Under the pieces are notes generated by a model. It had not been told where the DNA came from. It worked only from the letters and a program-made list of their open reading frames with translations, and did no database searches. From the NCBI RefSeq assembly GCF_904848625.1, contig NZ_CAJHCP010000022.1:1-64000 (forward strand): a DNA stretch of 64,000 nt. Reading direction: 5' to 3'. Below, piece by piece: positions 58,502 through 64,000 of this stretch (within the stretch, counting starts at the first letter, position 1; each line of letters begins with the position of its first letter). The stretch comes from Paraburkholderia metrosideri. GTDB taxonomy: Bacteria > Pseudomonadota > Gammaproteobacteria > Burkholderiales > Burkholderiaceae. Both the position numbers and the translations under genes were made by a program.

Positions 58502-58536
58502 TTTTCGTGAGCGAACTCTTTTATCGCTCGTGAAAA
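58502..58536 (+). promoter_or_regulatory. nrdB leader hairpin
   Basis: TTTTCGTGAGCGA (58502-58514) pairs with TCGCTCGTGAAAA (58524-58536) as a 13-bp stem with two central G-U wobbles and a 9-nt loop. It ends 36 nt before the nrdB ATG and could influence translation or mRNA processing. Confidence 0.6.
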
Positions 58537-58572
58537 GATGGTACAAACCGTTCTAAATTGATGGTGACATTT

Positions 58573-59805
58573 ATGCTCAACTGGGATGACGAGATCACTG
58601 CCGTAACTCCCTCGAGCGGCGCGCAACAGAATGCGTTGCGCAACGCGGCGGGATCGGCTGTCGGTTCGCAATTCGAAACGCGCTCCGCTCCTCATGCTCC
58701 CTCGGATCGAAACGTCTTCGCGTCTCAAGACGTTTTCGAAAAAGGCATTGCCGCTGCTCACGCTGCCGGAACGGCGGCGGTTTCTGAAGCGCGAGTCAAC
58801 GTCGCCGACAAGCGCATCATCAACGGCCAGACCGACGTCAATCAGTTGGTGCCGTTCAAATACAAGTGGGCTTGGGAAAAGTATCTGGCTGGTTGCGCCA
58901 ACCACTGGATGCCGCAAGAAGTGAACATGTCGCGCGACATCGCCCTCTGGAAAGACCCGAACGGTCTGACCGAAGACGAGCGCCGCATCGTCAAGCGCAA
59001 CCTGGGCTTCTTCGTGACGGCCGACTCCCTCGCCGCCAACAACATCGTGCTGGGCACCTACCGCCACATCACGGCGCCCGAATGCCGCCAGTTCCTGCTG
59101 CGCCAGGCGTTCGAAGAGGCGATCCACACGCACGCTTACCAGTACATCGTCGAATCGCTGGGCCTCGACGAAGGCGAAATCTTCAACGCGTATCACGAGG
59201 TCGCCTCGATCCGCGCAAAAGACGAATTCCTGATTCCGTACATCAACGTGCTGACCGATCCGGGCTTCCAGACCGGCACGCTTGAGACTGACCAGACGTT
59301 GCTTCGCTCGCTGATCGTGTTCGCCTGCGTGATGGAAGGCCTGTTCTTCTACGTCGGCTTTACACAAATCCTGGCGCTTGGCCGTCAGAACAAGATGACC
59401 GGCGCGGCGGAACAGTATCAGTACATCCTGCGCGACGAGTCGATGCACTGCAACTTCGGCATCGACCTGATCAACCAGATCAAACTCGAAAACCCGCAAC
59501 TCTGGACAGCTGAGTTCCGCGCGGAAATCCGCGAGATCTTCCAGCAAGCGGTCGAACTTGAATATCGTTACGCAGAAGATACGATGCCGCGCGGGGTGCT
59601 CGGCCTCAACGCGTCGATGTTCAAGAGCTATCTGCGCTTCATCTGCAACCGCCGTTGCCAGCAGATCGGTCTCGATCCGCTGTACCCGAACGAGGAAAAC
59701 CCGTTCCCGTGGATGAGCGAGATGATCGACCTGAAGAAGGAACGCAACTTCTTCGAGACGCGAGTAATCGAATATCAAACTGGTGGCGCGCTGACCTGGG
59801 AGTGA
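58573..59805 (+). CDS. nrdB: Class Ia ribonucleoside-diphosphate reductase, beta subunit
   Basis: A 410-residue subunit carrying the di-iron tyrosyl radical cofactor. Iron ligands are visible in EEAIHTHAYQYI and RDESMHCNF, and the radical tyrosine fits the first Tyr of HTHAYQYI. An N-terminal Ala/Ser-rich extension of about 60 residues precedes the conserved part. I chose ATG 58573 (MLNWDDEIT) with GGTGA 6 nt upstream over ATG 58561. It works with NrdA, coded 859 bp upstream. Confidence 0.94.
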   Translation: MLNWDDEITAVTPSSGAQQNALRNAAGSAVGSQFETRSAPHAPSDRNVFASQDVFEKGIAAAHAAGTAAVSEARVNVADKRIINGQTDVNQLVPFKYKWAWEKYLAGCANHWMPQEVNMSRDIALWKDPNGLTEDERRIVKRNLGFFVTADSLAANNIVLGTYRHITAPECRQFLLRQAFEEAIHTHAYQYIVESLGLDEGEIFNAYHEVASIRAKDEFLIPYINVLTDPGFQTGTLETDQTLLRSLIVFACVMEGLFFYVGFTQILALGRQNKMTGAAEQYQYILRDESMHCNFGIDLINQIKLENPQLWTAEFRAEIREIFQQAVELEYRYAEDTMPRGVLGLNASMFKSYLRFICNRRCQQIGLDPLYPNEENPFPWMSEMIDLKKERNFFETRVIEYQTGGALTWE

Positions 59806-59841
59806 TCCGGGTTCGTGTCGCAGACGCAATATCGATGGGGA

Positions 59842-59869
59842 TGCCGCCGGCTTCGGCAGCGGCAATTTT
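59842..59869 (+). terminator. Possible nrdB terminator
   Basis: TGCCGC (59842-59847) pairs with GCGGCA (59859-59864) with an internal GC-rich loop, followed by ATTTTG. It is weak because the T-run is only four bases. Confidence 0.4.
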
Positions 59870-59890
59870 GGCTAGGAGCTTAACCGCCTG

Positions 59891-60217
59891 ATGCAAAGCT
59901 TGCCCGGTGCGTCGCGTGCCTTCGCGGCCCACAAACATGACTGGCACTTTGCGGACCCTTCAGTGGGATGGGCAAACTTCCCCCCGGAAAAAGCCGTTGG
60001 CGTTGTCGCCAGCGGCTCGATCAAGCAATTGCCGGCATCGGAATTCGATGCCGAACAGATCTGGCGCGCGGTGCCTCGTGGCACGGCGCGCCTTACCGCA
60101 TTCATTAGCGTAAGCGCGCGGCACCTGCGTACGCCGATGAATAGCCCGCTTCGTAGCGCGCGCCCTGAGAAGCGTCCGCGGGAAGCGGGTTTTGACGAAG
60201 GGTGTAGTTTGAACTGA
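59891..60217 (+). CDS. Hypothetical small ORF between nrdB and the histone gene
   Basis: An open frame of 108 codons starting ATG 59891, with TAGGAG 11 nt upstream. The first 80 residues have ordinary composition (HKHDWHFADPSVGWANFPPE) and the end is Arg-rich. I recognise no family. It may be a real small gene or a chance frame in a 442-bp gap; no frame on the minus strand competes over its length except a reading shared with the histone antisense. Confidence 0.28.
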   Translation: MQSLPGASRAFAAHKHDWHFADPSVGWANFPPEKAVGVVASGSIKQLPASEFDAEQIWRAVPRGTARLTAFISVSARHLRTPMNSPLRSARPEKRPREAGFDEGCSLN

Positions 60218-60247
60218 CTCTCATCTGAAAACCTGAAGGAGAAAATG

Positions 60248-60904
60248 ATGGCAACTGCAAAGAAAGCCGCCGCTAAGAAACCCGCAGCGAAGAAGGTTGC
60301 AGCTAAGAAAGCTGCTCCGGCTAAGAAGGCTGCACCGGCAAAGAAAGTCGCTGCAAAGAAAGTTGCAGTGAAGAAGGTTGCAGCAAAGAAGGCAGCACCG
60401 GCTAAGAAGGTTGCAGCGAAGAAAGCTGCTCCGGCGAAGAAGGTTGCAGCCAAGAAAGTCGCTGTGAAGAAGGTTGCGGCGAAGAAGGCAGCACCGGCCA
60501 AGAAAGCCGCTCCGGCGAAGAAAGTTGCTGCAAAGAAAGTTGCAGTGAAGAAGGTCGCAGCAAAGAAGGCGGCGCCGGCTAAGAAGGCTGCAGCGAAGAA
60601 GGCTGCACCGGCCAAGAAGGCTGCTGCCAAGAAGGCTGCGCCTGCGAAAAAGGCTGCTGCTAAAAAGGCTGCGCCTGCTGCGAAAAAGGCTCCTGCTGCG
60701 AAGAAGGCTGCACCTGCCAAGAAGGCTGCTGCGAAGAAGGCCGCTGCTCCTGCGAAGAAGGCTGCACCCGCGAAGAAGGCTGTCGCCAAGAAGGCTGCGC
60801 CTGCACCCGCTGCGACTTCTGTCTCGAGCGCACCGGCTGCGACGGTGAAGACTGCGCTGAACCCGGCAGCGGCATGGCCGTTCCCGACGGGTAGCCGTCC
60901 GTAA
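60248..60904 (+). CDS. Lys/Ala-rich histone H1-like DNA-binding protein
   Basis: A 218-residue basic protein made almost entirely of AAKKAAPAKK-type repeats, like the C-terminal tail of eukaryotic histone H1 and the H1-like proteins of Burkholderia and Bordetella. It is expected to bind DNA non-specifically and affect nucleoid packing. Only the last 30 residues (from about APAATSVSS) are non-repetitive, ending WPFPTGSRP. ATG 60248 is 6 nt from AGGAG (60237-60241); ATG 60245 is the alternative. Repeats make its length likely to vary between strains. Confidence 0.88.
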   Translation: MATAKKAAAKKPAAKKVAAKKAAPAKKAAPAKKVAAKKVAVKKVAAKKAAPAKKVAAKKAAPAKKVAAKKVAVKKVAAKKAAPAKKAAPAKKVAAKKVAVKKVAAKKAAPAKKAAAKKAAPAKKAAAKKAAPAKKAAAKKAAPAAKKAPAAKKAAPAKKAAAKKAAAPAKKAAPAKKAVAKKAAPAPAATSVSSAPAATVKTALNPAAAWPFPTGSRP

Positions 60905-60964
60905 GCCGTAGTCAGGCAGTAGTTAAGCTGTAGAAGTCATTCGACACGTCGCAAGATGTGTCCG

Positions 60965-61008
60965 ATGACCGGATAGCGCTCGAGTTGTAGCGAGCGCTAT
61001 CCGGTCAT
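60965..61008 (+). promoter_or_regulatory. Perfect 18-bp hairpin after the histone gene
   Basis: ATGACCGGATAGCGCTCG (60965-60982) pairs with its exact complement at 60991-61008 over an 8-nt loop. No T-run follows directly. It lies just before a classical terminator, so the transcript would end in two stacked hairpins. Confidence 0.85.
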
Positions 61009-61009
61009 G

Positions 61010-61045
61010 ATCCCGTTGCTGGTTTTCCGGCGACGGGATTTTTTT
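61010..61045 (+). terminator. Histone gene terminator
   Basis: ATCCCGTTGC (61010-61019) pairs with GCGACGGGAT (61030-61039), one G-U wobble, 10-nt loop, followed by a run of T to 61045. Confidence 0.88.
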
Positions 61046-61262
61046 GCCCGGCATTTCATGCAGCGTCCGGCGACGCGTATCACGCCACGAAGCACGTGGT
61101 TAGACATGTGGAGTCGTAGCAGGGGAGGACGTGTTCAGGCCAATCGCACAGAGCAAAAGCGACAGACGAAAAAAGACGCATGCACAGGGGAGGGCATGCG
61201 TTTGAGGTCGTCGCGACCGCGTGTTAGCCGGTCGCGCGAGAGGGGAAATGGTTAGAGCGTGA
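61046..61262. other. Spacer between histone terminator and lipoprotein gene
   Basis: No gene is seen. It contains an inverted repeat CGCGACCG/CGGTCGCG (61212-61219 and 61229-61236), downstream of the minus-strand lipoprotein gene, without a T-run; it may be a weak or factor-dependent terminator. Confidence 0.5.
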
Positions 61263-61739
61263 TCAACGCGTGACGCGTGAAACGCCACCGCTGGACAGGA
61301 TTCGTACGCGGTCGCCAGCACGGAAGGTTTCGCCCGTGGCGGTTTGCGTGATTGCGCGCAGATCGCCGTTGTCGAGCCGCACGGTAATTTCGAGGCCGTC
61401 GCGCATCGCCATGTTGTTCTCGATCGCGTTGCCTGCGACCGCACCGCCTATCCCGCCGATGATACCCGTTGCTACGGAGCCGCGGCCGCCGCCAATCGAA
61501 CTGCCCGCTAGTGCGCCGAGCGCCCCGCCGCCGACTACACCCAGCCCGCTGGACTGGCCGTTGTTGGTGCTGATCCGAACCATGCGTACGCTGTCGACCG
61601 TGCCCATACGCACCGTCTGTTCGCGCTGTGCCTGTGACGCATTGAAGACGTCGGGAGAACTACTGTTAACCGCACACCCCGTCATGGCCACTGAACCGGC
61701 AATCACGGTGGCTACCATCAGGCGACTCGTCGTTCTCAT
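61263..61739 (-). CDS. Glycine-zipper outer membrane lipoprotein (SlyB/Pcp-like)
   Basis: A 158-residue lipoprotein. The signal peptide (1-21) ends in a lipobox MTGC, so C22 is lipidated. A glycine-zipper 2TM domain follows (about 70-115, GGGALGALAGSSIGGG and GIIGGIGGAVAGNA), then a small beta domain (ITVRLDNGDLRAIT). Similar proteins sit in the outer membrane and respond to envelope stress. ATG 61739 is the sensible start; the longer frame adds a non-signal stretch. It follows the PfkB kinase gene by 22 bp on the same strand. Confidence 0.88.
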   Translation of the reverse strand: MRTTSRLMVATVIAGSVAMTGCAVNSSSPDVFNASQAQREQTVRMGTVDSVRMVRISTNNGQSSGLGVVGGGALGALAGSSIGGGRGSVATGIIGGIGGAVAGNAIENNMAMRDGLEITVRLDNGDLRAITQTATGETFRAGDRVRILSSGGVSRVTR

Positions 61740-61761
61740 TACCTGGCTCCCATAGCTCAGC

Positions 61762-62700
61762 TCACGGCAGTTCGTATCCGAACGCCTGCTTGAACCGTTC
61801 GTTGATCTCCGCCCGGGTGGGCGCGTAATTTTGCGGCCCCTGTTGCTCAATCTTCAACGCACCCATCAGACTCGCAAGCCGGCCAGTGGTCGCCCAGCCA
61901 AGCCCGTTCTCGATACCGTAGAGCAAACCGCCGCGGAACGCGTCGCCGCAACCTGTGGGGTCGAGCACCTGCTTCGCTTTCACTGCCGGAATCTCTTCGA
62001 TACCGTCTGCATGGTGAATCTGTGCGCCCTGCTCGCCAAGAGTGATGATCAACGCGTCGACCTTGCCGGCGATCTCTTCGATCGACCAGCCAGTCTTGTT
62101 GCTCACCAGCTTGGCTTCGTAATCGTTGACAGCTACATACGTGGCAAGTTCAATCATGCGCCGCAGCGTGTCGCCGTCGAATAGTGGCAAGCCCTGGCCC
62201 ACGTCGAAGATGAACGGGATGCCCGCGGCCGCCAGATGTTCGGAATGCTGAATCATGCCGTCGTAGCCGTCCGGCGCGACGATGCCGAGCGTGATGCCCT
62301 TCGCTTCATCGGCGCGGTTCAGGTGCGACTGCATCATCGCGCCCGGATGGAACGCGGTGATCTGATTGTTTTCCAGGTCGGTCGTGATCATTGCCTGTGC
62401 CGAGTAGGTGTCGGGCACGACCAGCACGCTTTCCGTCGACAGGCCGAGCTGCGCGAAGCGGTCCATGTAAGGCTGCGCGTCGACCGAGCCGAGTGTGCCC
62501 ATGATGCGCGCGTCGCCGCCCAGCAGCTTCAGCGAGTACGCGATGTTGCCTGCGCAGCCGCCGAACTCGCGACGCATCGTCGGTACGAGAAAGCTCACGT
62601 TCAGGATGTGGACCTGATCCGGCAGGATGTGCTCCCGGAAGCGGCCTTCGAAAGTCATGATGTTGTCGTAGGCGAGCGAGCCGCAAATGAGCGTAGCCAA
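61762..62700 (-). CDS. PfkB family carbohydrate/adenosine kinase
   Basis: A 312-residue ribokinase-fold enzyme. The catalytic anion hole motif DPTGCGDAFRGG lies near residue 250 and the N-terminal GGCAGNIA di-glycine-type motif near 45. Orthologues in Burkholderiales are annotated as adenosine kinase or as carbohydrate kinase; the substrate is uncertain. The start is TTG 62700 (ATLICGSLAYDN after Met), with AGGAACG upstream; the in-frame extension to 62784 is Arg-rich and unlike the family. Confidence 0.85.
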   Translation of the reverse strand: MATLICGSLAYDNIMTFEGRFREHILPDQVHILNVSFLVPTMRREFGGCAGNIAYSLKLLGGDARIMGTLGSVDAQPYMDRFAQLGLSTESVLVVPDTYSAQAMITTDLENNQITAFHPGAMMQSHLNRADEAKGITLGIVAPDGYDGMIQHSEHLAAAGIPFIFDVGQGLPLFDGDTLRRMIELATYVAVNDYEAKLVSNKTGWSIEEIAGKVDALIITLGEQGAQIHHADGIEEIPAVKAKQVLDPTGCGDAFRGGLLYGIENGLGWATTGRLASLMGALKIEQQGPQNYAPTRAEINERFKQAFGYELP

Positions 62701-62736
62701 GGCGAACGTTCCTGTAAAAACAATGGATAGAAAAGG

Positions 62737-62782
62737 GCGGCGATGCCACGGCGCCGCGCGCGAAGCGCGGCACCGGCATCGC
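62737..62782 (-). terminator. tpx terminator-like hairpin
   Basis: On the minus strand an outer stem GCGATGCC/GGCATCGC and an inner stem GCCGCGC/GCGCGGC around a short loop are followed by CGCCCTTTTCT. It lies 10 bp after the tpx stop and before the kinase gene. Confidence 0.6.
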
Positions 62783-62792
62783 ACGGAAGGGC

Positions 62793-63293
62793 TTACTTCA
62801 GCGCGGCGAGTGCTGCGTCGTAGTTCGGCTCGTTCTTGATCTCGCCGACCAGCTCAGCGTGCACGACCTTGTCGTTTTCGTCGACGACCACCACCGCACG
62901 TGCCGTCAGGCCCGTCAGCGGGCCGCTCGTCACGTCGACGCCATACGCTTGCGCGAACTCATGGCCGCGGAACGTGGAAGCCGTGACGACGTTCTCGATG
63001 CCTTCGGTCGTGCAGAAGCGCGACGCGGCGAACGGCAGGTCACCCGACACGACGATCACAGCCGTGTTGGTCAGCTTCGCAGCGGCTTCGTTGAACTTGC
63101 GGGTCGACGTAGCGCAGGTCGGCGTGTCGAGGCTCGGCACGATGTTCAGCACTTTGCGCTTGCCGGCGAAATCGGCGAGCGACAGCGGCTTCAGATCCTT
63201 ACCCACCAGCGAGAAAGCAGGGGCGGTGCTGCCAACCGACGGGAACGTGCCGGCTACTTCGATCGGGTTGCCACCCAGCGTGACTTGGCTCAT
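62793..63293 (-). CDS. tpx: Thiol peroxidase Tpx
   Basis: A 166-residue atypical 2-Cys peroxiredoxin reducing hydroperoxides with thioredoxin. The peroxidatic C60 (PSLDTPTCATS) and resolving C94 (SRFCTTEG) match E. coli C61 and C95. The enzyme is cytoplasmic or periplasmic depending on species; no signal peptide is seen. It is 73 bp downstream of the DUF3426 gene. Confidence 0.95.
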   Translation of the reverse strand: MSQVTLGGNPIEVAGTFPSVGSTAPAFSLVGKDLKPLSLADFAGKRKVLNIVPSLDTPTCATSTRKFNEAAAKLTNTAVIVVSGDLPFAASRFCTTEGIENVVTASTFRGHEFAQAYGVDVTSGPLTGLTARAVVVVDENDKVVHAELVGEIKNEPNYDAALAALK

Positions 63294-63366
63294 GTTGTTG
63301 TGCTCCGAAAATTCGTCAGGAATGACGGTGAACGCGCCCAGTCATGGCCGGGCGCGCAAGGATGCG

Positions 63367-64000
63367 TTACGGATAAAAAATCTGCACGCGGAAATTGGAA
63401 GCGACCGCCACGCCCGTGTCGAGATGCACGATCATGGTCTGCGTGGCATGCGCCGGCAGACCCGCCGAGATCAGCGTGCCGGGCGGCACGTAGTCTTGCG
63501 GCCACAGCACGCGCCGGATCGCCACGTTGTTCTGGTCGTCGAGCAGCGTGAGTTCGATGGCCGGATACGCGAGCGCGATATTGAGGCGGTTGTGCAGCGG
63601 CATCTTCAGCTCGAGCTTGTGCGGCCCGTCGATTTGGCGCAGATCGGATGGCTCGACCAGCAAGCCGTCGATGTTATGCGGCGGTGTGATCTGGCAGCCC
63701 AGCTCCGAGCAGACCTTGACGTAGACAGCCTGCGAACGCGGCAGGTACACGAGCACGGTCTCGCGTTGCCACCATGCCAGCTGCGCGAGTAACGCGACGA
63801 TCAACAGCACGAGCAGTATCGCCCCGCCGATTGCCAGGCCCATGTGTCGTGGTTTGCCAGGACGAGTTTCGCGCACGACCGGGAACGGCTCATCGCCATC
63901 GTTCACCGGATTGACGGAGAAGGGCTCGCCGCTCGAAGCGGCCGGAGAGGGCGGGAAGCCTGCGCCGCCGCTTCCGCCCGCAGCGGCCGTGCCGGCTGCG
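63367..64000 (-). CDS. DUF3426 membrane protein, 5' part beyond the window
   Basis: The frame is open to the right edge, so this is the C-terminal 210 residues of a longer protein. It shows a Gly/Ala/Pro-rich linker, one membrane segment (MGLAIGGAILLVLLIVALLAQLAWW) and a DUF3426 domain of about 130 residues (YVKVCSELGCQITPP to the end). Family members carry an MJ0042-type zinc ribbon at the N-terminus, which would lie outside this window. A GTG at 63906 is in frame but should not be taken as the start. Function is unknown. Confidence 0.82.
   Translation of the reverse strand, partial: AAGTAAAGGSGGAGFPPSPAASSGEPFSVNPVNDGDEPFPVVRETRPGKPRHMGLAIGGAILLVLLIVALLAQLAWWQRETVLVYLPRSQAVYVKVCSELGCQITPPHNIDGLLVEPSDLRQIDGPHKLELKMPLHNRLNIALAYPAIELTLLDDQNNVAIRRVLWPQDYVPPGTLISAGLPAHATQTMIVHLDTGVAVASNFRVQIFYP

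Larger units (their letters stand above)
57714..58572 (+). other. Unusually long nrdA-nrdB intergenic region
   Basis: 859 bp between two genes that usually lie close together. It contains the hairpin at 57726-57761, a CAG/AGC-rich part (58010-58080), a repeated CAGCAAGCGCG (58013-58023 and 58099-58109), a doubled GCGAGGCAAAC-like unit (about 58215-58245) and the nrdB leader hairpin. Open frames exist on both strands but have cysteine- or Gln/Ser-rich low-complexity products and no good start, so I call none. A regulatory RNA is possible. Confidence 0.6.

Overview
The window is a stretch of core chromosome from a high-GC betaproteobacterium. I infer Burkholderiaceae, most likely Paraburkholderia or a close relative. 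The reasons are the complete mraZ-to-lpxC division and cell wall cluster followed by a DUF721 (DciA) gene, secA and argJ; the pilBCD-coaE-zapD-yacG cluster with a DUF815 ATPase and mutT; ispB/tRNA-Pro/rplU-rpmA-obgE-proB; a porin of the Burkholderia OmpC-like type; and a Lys/Ala-rich H1-like histone. The genus is inferred from gene content only. No phage, insertion sequence, CRISPR array or obvious island is present.

Layout. 1-370 is non-coding with small tandem repeats. 371-7005 holds metabolic genes (M20 amidohydrolase, molybdopterin oxidoreductase, fadD) and a porin. 7310-7948 is coq7. 8223-27845 is the dcw cluster in the order mraZ, rsmH, ftsL, ftsI, murE, murF, mraY, murD, ftsW, murG, murC, ddl, ftsQ, ftsA, ftsZ, a peroxiredoxin gene and lpxC. 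Seven of its junctions are 4-nt ATGA overlaps, suggesting translational coupling. 27922-32913 carries dciA (minus strand), secA and argJ. 32955-41270 carries a DUF815 ATPase and mutT, then on the minus strand yacG, zapD, coaE, pilD, pilC, pilB and a CNNM/CorC-type CBS protein. 41450-45947 has tRNA-Pro(CGG) and ispB on the minus strand, facing away from rplU-rpmA, obgE and proB. 46084-54168 has a lipoprotein, rppH, proS, a MarC protein, hpt, ffh, a cytochrome c assembly-like protein, a PP0621-like small protein and ampD. 54299-59805 is the class Ia ribonucleotide reductase locus nrdA/nrdB. The window ends with the histone H1-like gene, a glycine-zipper lipoprotein, a PfkB kinase, tpx and a DUF3426 gene cut by the right edge.

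How it works together. The dcw block makes UDP-MurNAc-pentapeptide (MurC-F, Ddl), lipid I/II (MraY, MurG) and the septal machine (FtsW/FtsI, FtsQ/L, FtsA/Z). LpxC commits lipid A synthesis and SecA drives protein export. Regulation readable from the DNA includes four 10-bp-spaced MraZ-like boxes over the mra promoter, a pair of NrdR-like boxes 31 bp apart over the nrdA promoter, a near-consensus sigma-70 promoter for rplU, and more than a dozen hairpins or intrinsic terminators.

I did not find a clearly new biological system. The best leads are the 859-bp structured, CAG-rich gap between nrdA and nrdB, alternative hairpins in and near the lpxC leader, and a terminator plus palindrome directly in front of argJ.
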